Source: a virus
Strand: one strand, 5' to 3'
Virus record (IMG/VR): IMGVR_UViG_3300033143_006101
Coordinates: 1-64,000 of that record
Length of the DNA: 64,000 nt
In this document: positions 6,455 through 12,980 of the stretch, piece after piece
Position numbering within the stretch: the stretch's first letter is position 1
How the letters are laid out: every line of letters begins with the position of its first letter
Program-made: the position numbers and the translations under genes
The notes under the pieces: model-generated
What the model saw: only the letters and a program-made list of their open reading frames with translations
What the model was told of the DNA's origin: nothing
The model's database searches: none

Positions 6455-6608
6455 TACTAAAACAGCAACATATGGTGTGATAACAGATGGTAATAAAATT
6501 ATTCATTCTGCACCAATAGCAAGAAAGTTTATAGGTAAGACAATACAAGACTTACAACAATTCTTTTTAGATCGTAGAATTAAATATGAAATGAGGGAAA
6601 TAAAATGA
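6423..6608 (+). CDS. Small hypothetical protein
   Basis: The product has 61 residues from an ATG inside the previous gene. The sequence HLYWISTKTATYGVITDGNKIIHSAPIARKFIGKTIQDL resembles short beta-alpha phage proteins of unknown role. Its last bases overlap the next ATG by four (ATGA), so the three genes 6068-6811 form a coupled set. Confidence 0.55.
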   Translation: MTKNEHLYWISTKTATYGVITDGNKIIHSAPIARKFIGKTIQDLQQFFLDRRIKYEMREIK

Positions 6609-6811
6609 AGCAAACAGTAACTATTAATATTGAAGGTAAACGACGAAGTGGTAAGTCTTTAATAGGAAAGATTATCAAAGATTATTTAGAATCTCTTGGT
6701 TTAGATGTTATATGGAATGATGCATATACAATTCATTTCCCTGATAAATTAGATTGGAATAAATTTGATAGGGATGGACAAAATATTACTATAAATTCTG
6801 AACATGATTAA
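6605..6811 (+). CDS. Small P-loop NTPase-like protein
   Basis: The product has 68 residues. INIEGKRRSGKSLIGKII (residues 7-24) is a Walker A-like loop following a hydrophobic strand, with the GxRRSGKS form seen in small phage P-loop proteins. A second strand (LGLDVIWND) follows. The protein is too short for a complete kinase or ATPase fold, so it may be a degenerate or minimal nucleotide-binding domain. It overlaps the previous gene by four bases. Confidence 0.6.
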   Translation: MKQTVTINIEGKRRSGKSLIGKIIKDYLESLGLDVIWNDAYTIHFPDKLDWNKFDRDGQNITINSEHD

Positions 6812-6822
6812 AGGAGAATAAG

Positions 6823-7143
6823 ATGAAAAAATTAATTATTTTTTTAGTATGTATGTTTATTGTATGTAATATAACATGTAAAAGTGAAGAGGATAATCAT
6901 TTAACTTCAATAAAAGGAATGGTACAAAGTTCGTTAGAGAAAGCTTATTTTGAAGGACAAAAGGACGTGTTGTCAGGTGATGTAAGAATAAAACGTGTAG
7001 GAGATAAATGGACATGGATTAAATCTCCTTGGGAAGGTGGTAGACCTCCTATCTATGATCCACTTAAAGATCCTAGTCAAAAAAATGATGATATGAAAGA
7101 AGAAAGAAAGGAGGAAGATGAAGAAATAAATTTTGATGATTAG
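6823..7143 (+). CDS. Secreted or lipoprotein-like hypothetical protein
   Basis: The product has 106 residues with AAGGAG upstream. The N terminus is a classical signal sequence (KKLIIFLVCMFIVCNITC). Cys19 in NITCK could be a lipoprotein site, although the -3 and -1 residues are not a canonical lipobox. The mature part is hydrophilic and ends in a very acidic Lys/Glu/Asp tail. A periplasmic or outer-membrane-anchored role fits, for example an o-spanin-like or superinfection-exclusion lipoprotein, but no family signature supports either. Confidence 0.6.
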   Translation: MKKLIIFLVCMFIVCNITCKSEEDNHLTSIKGMVQSSLEKAYFEGQKDVLSGDVRIKRVGDKWTWIKSPWEGGRPPIYDPLKDPSQKNDDMKEERKEEDEEINFDD

Positions 7144-7152
7144 GGGGATACT

Positions 7153-7380
7153 ATGAAAGTATCAAAAATAATAATTGAGCATGAAGGAGAAGAGTTTGTA
7201 TTTCCTGTGTATGAAGAAGAAGGTGGTTTCTGGACTACTTTAGAAGTTCGTCCTGGGTGGCATTTGAATACTCAGACATTTGATGAAAATACTTATGATG
7301 AACTTATAAAAAATGTTAAAGAAGCTTTTAAAGCACTTATTGAAGAGGATAAAAAAGAGAAGGAAGAAAAAGAAGAATAG
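7153..7380 (+). CDS. Hypothetical acidic protein, HicB-like fold possible
   Basis: The product has 75 residues. It begins with a beta strand (MKVSKIIIEHEGEEFVFPVYEEEGGFWTTL) followed by a helix NVKEAFKALIEEDKKEKEE. The strand-strand-helix order resembles antitoxin HicB-type small proteins, but the usual motifs are not complete, so this is only a fold guess. It has a poly Glu/Lys C terminus and AGGGGGAT as ribosome site. Confidence 0.55.
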   Translation: MKVSKIIIEHEGEEFVFPVYEEEGGFWTTLEVRPGWHLNTQTFDENTYDELIKNVKEAFKALIEEDKKEKEEKEE

Positions 7381-7416
7381 TATGTCAATAACAGATACTG
7401 ACATTCAAAAAAATAA

Positions 7417-7500
7417 GCCTCTGTGGTGGAGCTGGAAGACACGCCAGATTTAGGATCTGGTGCTCGAAAGGGCGTGGGGGTTCGAAACCCTCCAGGGGCA
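7417..7500 (+). tRNA. tRNA-Leu (TAG)
   Basis: The acceptor is GCCTCTG/CAGGGGC, and the anticodon stem CCAGA/TCTGG has loop TTTAGGA (anticodon TAG). A long variable arm typical of Leu follows, then T-stem GGGGG/CCCTC with TTCGAAA loop. The discriminator is A73. CCA is not encoded. The length is 84 bases. Confidence 0.93.
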
Positions 7501-7512
7501 AAGGAGAAAAAT

Positions 7513-7671
7513 ATGGATAAAGAACATATGTTATTAGTTTTAGGTGGCGTTGTGCTCATAATAGTAATAATCGTAGCAAACTTTAAATATCCTTATTCTC
7601 AAATAAACCATAAAGGTCGTATAGATGGTTTAGAAAAACGTATGGAGACATTGGAAGAAAGGATTAGATGA
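7513..7671 (+). CDS. Small single-pass membrane protein with coiled-coil tail
   Basis: The product has 52 residues from ATG 7513, with AAGGAG at 7501-7506; a longer frame extends into the tRNA and is not used. Residues 6-24 (MLLVLGGVVLIIVIIVANF) form one membrane segment. The tail IDGLEKRMETLEERIR has heptad-like Leu/Met spacing. The topology (short N terminus, one helix, C-terminal coiled coil) resembles phage i-spanin or XhlA-like proteins, but the length is small. It overlaps the next gene by four bases. Confidence 0.6.
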   Translation: MDKEHMLLVLGGVVLIIVIIVANFKYPYSQINHKGRIDGLEKRMETLEERIR

Positions 7672-8015
7672 AATTAGCTATTGTAGGCTCAAGAAATTTT
7701 AAGAGTTTTAGGAAAATGTATTTAAGCATTCAAAAATTAATGGAAGTTTCTGATATAGAATTAATTGTTTCTGGAGGAGCCAAAGGTGCAGATACACTTG
7801 CTGAGCATTTTGCTGATATGTATAATATACCAAAAAAGATATTTAAACCAGATTGGAATACATTCGGTAAAAGGGCAGGCTTTCTTAGAAATAAAGACAT
7901 AGTTGATACAGCCGATCAAGTAATAGCATTTTGGGATGGAAAAAGTAAAGGTACCAAATCAACTATTGATTTAGCAAAGGAACAAAATAAATTATTAAAA
8001 ATAATAAATATATAA
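7668..8015 (+). CDS. DUF2493 / SLOG-family nucleotide-binding protein
   Basis: The product has 115 residues. It starts LAIVGSRNF, has SGGAKGADTLAEHFA at about 39-53, a KPDW motif and a terminal RNKDIVDTADQVIAFWDG plus STIDLAK. This is the DUF2493 (YspA-like) branch of the SLOG/Rossmann superfamily, whose GGxxGaD loop binds nucleotides or nucleotide-derived signals. Members are common in phages and plasmids; the exact ligand is not known. It is coupled to the previous gene (ATGA overlap). Confidence 0.85.
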   Translation: MKLAIVGSRNFKSFRKMYLSIQKLMEVSDIELIVSGGAKGADTLAEHFADMYNIPKKIFKPDWNTFGKRAGFLRNKDIVDTADQVIAFWDGKSKGTKSTIDLAKEQNKLLKIINI

Positions 8016-8026
8016 GGAGATGCTAG

Positions 8027-8311
8027 ATGAAAGTATTAGGAGATGCAGTTTTAGTAAGAGAAGAGGAGCCTGATGAGGAAAAAAAAGTAGGAAGTCTTTA
8101 TATTCCTCCCAGTGTTGAACATGTTCTTTGTTATGGAACAGTAGTATCTGTAGGAAGAGGGGTTATTTCTGCAGGGAAAATAGTTGGTTCAGAATTATCA
8201 GAAGGAGACAGAATAATGTTTAATGCTCATACTAAAGTACCTATGGAAATTGAAGGAGAAGAAAAAAATCTTTTTCTGATTAAAGAAAATCAAGTATTAG
8301 CAATTTTGTAA
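8027..8311 (+). CDS. GroES-like co-chaperonin
   Basis: The product has 94 residues, the normal GroES length. It begins KVLGDAVLVREEE, has the mobile-loop region EKKVGSLYIPPS at about 19-30, YGTVVSVGRG at 36-45, LSEGDRIMFNAHTKVPMEI and the end LIKENQVLAIL. Phage GroES homologues such as T4 gp31 replace or modify the host cap on GroEL to fold the large capsid protein. No GroEL gene is in this window, so it presumably works with the host chaperonin (inference). Confidence 0.88.
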   Translation: MKVLGDAVLVREEEPDEEKKVGSLYIPPSVEHVLCYGTVVSVGRGVISAGKIVGSELSEGDRIMFNAHTKVPMEIEGEEKNLFLIKENQVLAIL

Positions 8312-8321
8312 GGAGAAATAT

Positions 8322-9128
8322 ATGATACTTAAACCAGGATCAGTACCAGAACCATTTGAAATGTTTACAGAACATCGTCCTTGGGGATATTATGAAAGAT
8401 ATGGAGATAATGTGCATTGTACACCTAAGATTCTTTATGTTAAAAAGAATGAGATGCTTTCAATGCAATACCATTTCAAGAGAGACCAATTTTATCTTGT
8501 ATTAGATGATCATTTTATTGTAGAGTATAGTAGTAAGCCTATTCCTGTTGAAATATTAGATGAACCAAATGAAGCAAAGCGTTTCGCAGAAGTAGAGCAA
8601 TTTTTAAAAGATCATTTGATAGTTACTACTGGATTTGTAGGATCTAAGTTTGGATTTAAGAGGCATGTCATTCATAGGGTAACTTACGTAGGAGAACAAG
8701 AAACAGGTAAGATTTTTGATCTGGCTTTTGGTGTTAATGATGAGACAGATATTGTTAGAGTAAAAGATGAGTATGGAAGAGAGAGCAAAAAGTTAAAATA
8801 CTATGATAAGACTTGTCTTTTTGACATTATACAAGATAAAGTCAGAAAAGACCTCCAATCTCCAGCTATTCTAATAATAAAACAGGAAAGAGAGCAAAAT
8901 TATGGTAATATTTTAGATAATTTTCCTACTGCAAAGCAACAAATACTGTATGATTTGCAAAAAGAAGGATATGCTCTTATTAAATTACCAGCAGAACTGG
9001 ATGGATCGGCGTTTTTTGCAAAATTACAACCAAAGTATACTAATGAATCTTTAAGTTTTATCTTAATGAATGAAAAAGGGGAAATAGTAAAATATTTTCC
9101 TCAAGATACGTTTGGAACAATCAAATAA
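8322..9128 (+). CDS. Cupin protein, type II mannose-6-phosphate isomerase-like
   Basis: The product has 268 residues. The N-terminal part reads EHRPWGYYERY, then KKNEMLSMQYHFKRDQFYLVLDD, matching the P-W-G and L-S-x-Q-x-H cupin signatures of the C-terminal isomerase domain of bifunctional mannose-6-phosphate isomerase/GDP-mannose pyrophosphorylases. The second cupin motif has KRHVIHRVTYVG. About 90 extra residues at the C terminus (from LQSPAILIIKQ) are unrecognised. It would act in hexose-phosphate metabolism for surface sugars. The stop is directly followed by a tRNA-Leu gene. Confidence 0.75.
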   Translation: MILKPGSVPEPFEMFTEHRPWGYYERYGDNVHCTPKILYVKKNEMLSMQYHFKRDQFYLVLDDHFIVEYSSKPIPVEILDEPNEAKRFAEVEQFLKDHLIVTTGFVGSKFGFKRHVIHRVTYVGEQETGKIFDLAFGVNDETDIVRVKDEYGRESKKLKYYDKTCLFDIIQDKVRKDLQSPAILIIKQEREQNYGNILDNFPTAKQQILYDLQKEGYALIKLPAELDGSAFFAKLQPKYTNESLSFILMNEKGEIVKYFPQDTFGTIK

Positions 9129-9213
9129 GCTGCGGTGGTGAAATTGGTAGACACATCAGGTTTAAGCCCTGATGCCCTTTAGTGGCATGGGGGTTCAACT
9201 CCCCCCCGCAGTA
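9129..9213 (+). tRNA. tRNA-Leu (TAA)
   Basis: The acceptor is GCTGCGG/CCGCAGT (G1 pairs with U72 as wobble), the anticodon stem TCAGG/CCTGA has loop TTTAAGC (anticodon TAA), and a long variable arm and TTCAACT T-loop follow. The discriminator is A73. CCA is not encoded. The 3' 19 bases overlap the end of the convergent heptose kinase gene. Confidence 0.92.
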
Positions 9214-10151
9214 ATGCTTTCTAATTCTTTTCGTGTAATAGTTCTGGTTCCAAATTTTTTAACTACAATACTTGCAGCTTTATTGGCGAGTTTAGTACAT
9301 TTGTGTATTGGGCAACCTGATGCTAAAGTAACTGCTAATATTGCTATTACAGTATCACCTGCTCCAGACACATCATAAACATCCTGGGTTTCTACAGGTA
9401 AATGGATGCATTTTTTGGATGAGATTAAACTCATACCTTTGGAAGATCTTGTAATTAAGAGATATTGGAAGCCATATTCTTTAATAATTTGTCTTCCTAA
9501 AGTTTCTATTGCAGTATCATTGTTATCCACTTTTTTATTAACAAGTGTGGATAACTCATTTAAATTTGGGGTTACAATGTAAGCTTTTGTATATTTAGAC
9601 CAATCTGTTCCCTTTGGATCCACAATGGTTTTTTTATTCCAAGTTATTGCTACTTTAATTATATATTGGCATAAATCATCATCAAGTAACCCCTTATTAT
9701 AATCAGATAGTATTACACATTCAAATTTATTTATATTATCAAGAACTTGATTTCTTATTGTTTTTTTTATTGCAGTTGTGGGAGGTGAATAATCTTCTGT
9801 ATCTATTCTAACTATTTGTTGATATTGAGCAACTATTCGCGTTTTAGTTATTGTAGTACTTTGAGTATCATACAAGGAGTAATATATGTTTCTTTCCTCT
9901 AATAGCTTTTTTAAAATGGATCCATAGTTATCTTTCCCAATTAGTCCTATTAAATAAGGATGGGCATGGACAGATGCAATATTATCAGCTACATTTGCTG
10001 CTCCACCCGGGTTTTGTATTATTTTATCTACTTTAATAACAGGAACGGGTGCTTCAGGGGATATTCTATCAACATTACCTATGTAATATTGATCTAACAT
10101 AGCATCCCCGATAATTAATACTGTTGCATTGGAAAAGTTTAAGTTTTTCAT
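9195..10151 (-). CDS. hldA: D-glycero-beta-D-manno-heptose-7-phosphate kinase (HldA/RfaE1 type)
   Basis: This PfkB-family kinase phosphorylates heptose-7-phosphate at C1 in ADP-heptose (LPS core) synthesis. Signatures are DAMLDQYYIGNVDRISPEAPVP at 16-37, PGGAANVADN at 48-57, the middle VDPKGTDWSKY and the C-terminal DVSGAGDTV at 260-268 with catalytic Asp266. It has 318 residues, matching the stand-alone kinase domain; the adenylyltransferase half of HldE is absent. It is the only minus-strand gene, and its last codons are encoded by the T-arm and acceptor of the convergent tRNA-Leu. A promoter copy lies upstream at 10219-10188. No Shine-Dalgarno sequence is obvious. Confidence 0.88.
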   Translation of the reverse strand: MKNLNFSNATVLIIGDAMLDQYYIGNVDRISPEAPVPVIKVDKIIQNPGGAANVADNIASVHAHPYLIGLIGKDNYGSILKKLLEERNIYYSLYDTQSTTITKTRIVAQYQQIVRIDTEDYSPPTTAIKKTIRNQVLDNINKFECVILSDYNKGLLDDDLCQYIIKVAITWNKKTIVDPKGTDWSKYTKAYIVTPNLNELSTLVNKKVDNNDTAIETLGRQIIKEYGFQYLLITRSSKGMSLISSKKCIHLPVETQDVYDVSGAGDTVIAILAVTLASGCPIHKCTKLANKAASIVVKKFGTRTITRKELESITAGGS

Positions 10152-10187
10152 ATCATGTTTTTTTTGAGTAAAAAATATTACATATTA

Positions 10188-10219
10188 CATGATACTTAAA
10201 ATAGATGAAATTTTAAGGT
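10188..10219 (-). promoter_or_regulatory. Putative phage promoter for hldA (minus strand)
   Basis: On the minus strand the sequence reads ACCTTAAA (10219-10212), 16 bases, then GTATCATG (10195-10188). The first box is identical to the box upstream of the sheath operon and the spacing is the same. The second box keeps the TATCAT core. It ends 36 bases before the kinase ATG. Confidence 0.55.
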
Positions 10220-10254
10220 AAAAAATAGTAGTTAAAAAAGAATATAACTCCATT

Positions 10255-10286
10255 TCCCTAAATTATATAAAAGATCTTCTATCATT
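10255..10286 (+). promoter_or_regulatory. Putative phage promoter for the 10323 unit
   Basis: TCCCTAAA (10255-10262), then 16 bases, then CTATCATT (10279-10286). The second box matches the consensus at seven or eight positions and the first at six of eight. It lies 36 bases before the GTG start at 10323 and diverges from the hldA promoter. Confidence 0.5.
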
Positions 10287-10322
10287 TAATATGTTTATAA
10301 AGTACAAATAAGGGGGATAATC

Positions 10323-10616
10323 GTGTCAATTTTGAATTGCTTTGATTGTACATATAATAAAATAGGAGCTGAATGCACCCATCCAAAAAGTAGTTCACGT
10401 AAATATGATGAAAACCAGTATCACTGTACATTTTTTAAAGAAAGAAAAAAAGCAAATCTTACAGTAGTAAAATGTTTAGAATGTACGTATCATGAACCAG
10501 CTGATTGTAAACATCCTAAAAATACCCCAGCTAATTTTTTAAATTTTTGGTATAGAACTGGCGATAAAGAATGTAATTACTTTAAGAAAAAAAATGATGT
10601 TTTAGTACGACAATAA
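10323..10616 (+). CDS. Tandem Cys-rich (zinc-ribbon-like) protein
   Basis: The product has 97 residues, starting at GTG 10323 after AAGGGGGAT. Two units are visible: CFDCTYNKIGAECTHPKSS (6-24) ending HCTFFK, and CLECTYHEPADCKHPKN ending ECNYFKK. Each has Cys-x2-Cys, a Cys-x-His-Pro-Lys and a final Cys-x-x-Phe, so a gene-internal duplication of a four-Cys metal-binding domain is likely. No function is known to me. It begins the first transcription unit after the divergent promoter region. Confidence 0.7.
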   Translation: MSILNCFDCTYNKIGAECTHPKSSSRKYDENQYHCTFFKERKKANLTVVKCLECTYHEPADCKHPKNTPANFLNFWYRTGDKECNYFKKKNDVLVRQ

Positions 10617-10635
10617 ATAAGAAAGATGGTATAAA

Positions 10636-10896
10636 ATGAATGATATAATTAATGCTTTATTTGAATTAGGTGGTGCTATTCTAACATGGTTTAATGTAAA
10701 GAAAATCCTAAAAGATAAAGAAGTAAAAGGTGTATATTGGCCTATTTGGTTATTCTTTACAAGCTGGGGATATTGGAATTTATATTATTATCCCAGCGTA
10801 GATCATCAATGGAGCTTTTATGCTGGCATATTATTAGTATTTGGTAATACGGTATGGGTTTCATTAGCATGGTATTATAATAGAAAGCAGAAGTAA
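10636..10896 (+). CDS. Small integral membrane protein
   Basis: The product has 86 residues with three hydrophobic stretches: ALFELGGAILTWFNV, WPIWLFFTSWGYWNLYYY and FYAGILLVFGNTVWVSLAWYY. A KKILKDKEVKGVYW loop lies between the first two. This pattern, with a first helix and a KGVYWP motif, recurs in small phage membrane proteins of unknown role (from memory of the family, not searched). It sits between a Cys-rich protein and two tRNAs. Confidence 0.7.
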   Translation: MNDIINALFELGGAILTWFNVKKILKDKEVKGVYWPIWLFFTSWGYWNLYYYPSVDHQWSFYAGILLVFGNTVWVSLAWYYNRKQK

Positions 10897-10921
10897 TTTA
10901 GATTTGATTTTTTATACATAT

Positions 10922-10992
10922 GGGTCGGTAGCTCGAAGGACGAGCAACGGGCTTTTAACCTGTAAGCGAGAGTTCGATTCTCTCCCTGCCTA
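10922..10992 (+). tRNA. tRNA-Lys (TTT)
   Basis: The anticodon stem ACGGG/CCTGT has loop CTTTTAA (anticodon TTT), the D-stem is GCTC/GAGC with a short loop, and the T-stem GAGAG/CTCTC has the canonical TTCGATT loop. The acceptor GGGTCGG/CCTGCCT has a C-U mismatch at 5-68 and two wobble pairs. The discriminator is A. CCA is not encoded. Confidence 0.85.
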
Positions 10993-10996
10993 ATAA

Positions 10997-11069
10997 CTCT
11001 CCGTAGCTCAGTAGGAAGAGCATCTGCCTTCTAAGCAGATTGTCACAGGTTCGAGCCCTGTCGGAGAGG
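10997..11069 (+). tRNA. tRNA-Arg (TCT)
   Basis: The acceptor is CTCTCCG/CGGAGAG, the D-stem GCTC/GAGC, the anticodon stem TCTGC/GCAGA with loop CTTCTAA (anticodon TCT), and the T-stem ACAGG/CCTGT with TTCGAGC loop. The discriminator is G73. CCA is not encoded. It reads AGA, a frequent codon in this AT-rich genome. Confidence 0.93.
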
Positions 11070-11081
11070 CATGGAGAAAAA

Positions 11082-11267
11082 ATGGAGTTAAGAACATTTA
11101 TAGACATGCCCATTCTTAACACACAACAAATAGATTCTATGTCTAATGAAGAATATAAAAAGTTGTGCGAAAGGGGTAAACATAAGATTAAAGAAAGTTA
11201 CTGTCATATTGGAGAAGATATTATGGATGTAATTGTAAAAGGCAGAAACTTTGATAGATATGCTTAA
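11082..11267 (+). CDS. Small hypothetical protein
   Basis: The product has 61 residues from ATG 11082, with GGAG at 11072-11075; the longer frame from 11040 lies inside tRNA-Arg and is rejected. It is soluble with one Cys pair spaced widely (KKLCERG, SYCHIG). A central helix SMSNEEYKKLCERGKHKIKE is likely. No family is recognised. Confidence 0.55.
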   Translation: MELRTFIDMPILNTQQIDSMSNEEYKKLCERGKHKIKESYCHIGEDIMDVIVKGRNFDRYA

Positions 11268-11273
11268 ATAACT

Positions 11274-12060
11274 ATGAGACCGGAAAATATGTATAATTAC
11301 CCAAAATATTTTTATGGAGTAATCTATAAGATTACAAACATTCAAAATAATAAATGTTATATTGGAAAAACTTCTAATGTATACTTTAAAAATATATTAG
11401 AAGTCATTTTTATGAGGCACTAAAAAAGAGAGATAACAATAAGAGATATTTTTATAATACTATAAGAAAATATGGAAAAGAAAATTTTAAAATAGAAATT
11501 TTAGGTTTTTGCTATTCTGAAGAAGAGTTATATGAATCTGAGATTGAATGTATAGCTTTTTATCAAAGTAGTAATTCACTTTATGGATATAATTTAACAA
11601 AAGGTGGGGATGGTGGAGATTTAAGATGTAATTTTTCTGAAGCAGATAAATTAAAATGGAGAAAAAAGATAAGTAAAGCAACAAAAGAAAGAATACCGTG
11701 GAATAAAGGATTAACAAAAGAAACGGATAAAAGAGTATTAAAAAGTAGTAATACGATGAAAAAGCATGTGCGAACAAAAGAACATTGTGAAAAAATTAGT
11801 AAAGCTATTAAAGGTAAAAAAAGATCAGATGAAATAAAAAAGAAAATGTGTGAGGCACACAAAAAAAAATACGGAAATGGTTTTTTTGGAAAAAAACATA
11901 CTAAAAAACAAAAGAAAAAATGAGTTTATTACGAAAAGGAAAACCGAGTAAAAGAAAAGGAAAAATGCATGAGGAGATCTTTGGAAAAGAAAAATCGAAA
12001 GAAATAAAAGAAAAGATAAGAAGCACACTTTTAACTAAAAATTCTAAAAAGGTAGAATAA
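11274..12060 (+). pseudogene. GIY-YIG homing endonuclease gene with two frameshifts
   Basis: The N-terminal piece YFYGVIYKITNIQNNKCYIGKTS is a GIY-YIG catalytic start. It runs into a stop at 11421-11423. Adding one A to the A5 run at 11388-11392 restores the frame: KKYIRSHFYEALKKRD, then IRKYGKENFKIEIL and YNLTKGGDGGD. That frame holds NUMOD3-type repeats (WNKGLTKET, SKAIKGKKRSDE, GKKHTK). It then meets TGA at 11921. One more A in the A6 run at 11903-11908 restores a further 46 codons, MSLLRKGKPSKRKG onward, to the stop at 12058. Both faults are missing single As in homopolymers, so either real decay or sequencing error is possible. It is a free-standing homing endonuclease between tRNA and HNH genes. 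Confidence 0.75.
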
Positions 12061-12061
12061 T

Positions 12062-12619
12062 ATGGAAGAGACCTTAGTTTTAAACACAGGATATATTCCT
12101 ATTAGAATTGTATCGGATCGTGAGGCTATTTGTCTTCTTTATCAATCAAAAGCTTATACTGTAATTGAAACTGATCGTGTAATGCGTTCACCTTCAATTG
12201 TATTTAAAATACCATCCGTAATTGCTCTTGTAGGATATAATAAATTTCCACAAAGGAAAGTTGGATTTTCTAAATTGAATATAATTTATCGTGATGATAT
12301 GACTTGTCAATATTGTGGAAAAAGATTTAACATGAATGAACTTACAATAGATCATGTTATCCCAAGAAGTAGATGGGCAGATGAAAAAAGAACAAATAAG
12401 AAAAATTGGACAAATTGGCTTAATTGCGTCTGTTCATGTAAATGGTGCAATAATGCAAAAGGGAATAAACTTCTTCATGAATTAAGATGGAGTTTACCTA
12501 GAAAACCTTTTGAACCAAAATATCTGCCTCATATTGTTATTTCTTTCGATAAAGCAGAAAAAAAAGGTTGGATCCCATTTTGCAAATTTAATGTAAAATT
12601 ACTGAACAGACTTTCATAG
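12062..12619 (+). CDS. HNH endonuclease
   Basis: The product has 185 residues. CQYCGKRFNMNELTIDHVI (82-100) has the first zinc Cys pair and the DH of the HNH motif. CSCKWCNNAKGN (124-135) has the second Cys pair and the Asn. The N-terminal LVLNTGYIPIRIVSDREAICLLYQSKA is typical of a widespread stand-alone HNH family of bacteria and phages (LVLNxxYxPLxI ... A). The enzyme is probably a DNA nicking or cutting nuclease; its biological role in phage is unclear. It starts one base after the GIY-YIG stop. Confidence 0.85.
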   Translation: MEETLVLNTGYIPIRIVSDREAICLLYQSKAYTVIETDRVMRSPSIVFKIPSVIALVGYNKFPQRKVGFSKLNIIYRDDMTCQYCGKRFNMNELTIDHVIPRSRWADEKRTNKKNWTNWLNCVCSCKWCNNAKGNKLLHELRWSLPRKPFEPKYLPHIVISFDKAEKKGWIPFCKFNVKLLNRLS

Positions 12620-12629
12620 GAGGACAGTA

Positions 12630-12755
12630 ATGAGGGATAGATATTATAGTGCAGATGATTTTGTAGAAGACATTCTTGACATAGCGTCAGATGTTTTTGA
12701 GATTTTTATTGATATAAGTTTAGGTATCATAGGTCTTGCGTTTAATGACTTCTAA
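12630..12755 (+). CDS. Very short hypothetical protein
   Basis: The product has 41 residues with a strong AGGAGG site seven bases upstream of ATG 12630. It has an acidic, aromatic N terminus and a hydrophobic end (VFEIFIDISLGIIGLAF) that could lie in the membrane. It overlaps the next gene by 11 bases. No family is recognised. Confidence 0.5.
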   Translation: MRDRYYSADDFVEDILDIASDVFEIFIDISLGIIGLAFNDF

Positions 12756-12870
12756 GAATCTAAAACATAGAAGCGAAGATAGTATTATTGGTTCATTTTT
12801 ACTTATTTTAATGGTAGCATCTGCAGTAGCTTTAGTTATTGCTTGCGGATATCTATTATTTAATGGGTAA
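12745..12870 (+). CDS. Very short membrane protein
   Basis: The product has 41 residues. The ATG at 12745 lies in the last codons of the preceding gene. A basic N terminus (TSKNLKHRSED) is followed by one membrane helix, IIGSFLLILMVASAVALVIACGYLLF. A small holin, toxin or accessory membrane peptide would all fit, and nothing separates these options. The stop lies four bases before a tRNA. Confidence 0.5.
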   Translation: MTSKNLKHRSEDSIIGSFLLILMVASAVALVIACGYLLFNG

Positions 12871-12874
12871 ATAA

Positions 12875-12946
12875 GCCCCTGTAGCTCAGTGAAAGAGCAC
12901 ATGACTACGGATCATGGTGTCGAGGGTTTAAATCCTTCCAGGGGCA
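12875..12946 (+). tRNA. tRNA-Arg (ACG)
   Basis: The acceptor is GCCCCTG/CAGGGGC, the D-stem GCTC/GAGC with a short loop, and the anticodon stem CATGA/TCATG with loop CTACGGA (anticodon ACG, expected to be edited to ICG). The T-stem GAGGG/CCTTC has loop TTTAAAT, with T in place of the usual C56. The discriminator is A. CCA is not encoded. Confidence 0.87.
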
Positions 12947-12980
12947 CAGGTATATTATAATGAGACCGGAGATTAAAATT

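Noticed and set aside
7293-7559. Minus-strand frame across tRNA-Leu and the genes beside it
   Set aside because: It runs through the tRNA and lacks a start signal.
9129-9213. tRNA-Leu / hldA junction as a phage attachment site
   Set aside because: No duplicated tRNA 3' end or integrase gene is visible in the window.
9172-9378. Plus-strand frame beginning in tRNA-Leu and running into hldA
   Set aside because: It is the antisense of the heptose kinase and has no ribosome site.
11487-12028. Minus-strand frames rich in Phe and Leu across the GIY-YIG region
   Set aside because: They are mirror images of the Lys-rich endonuclease codons and have no ribosome sites.
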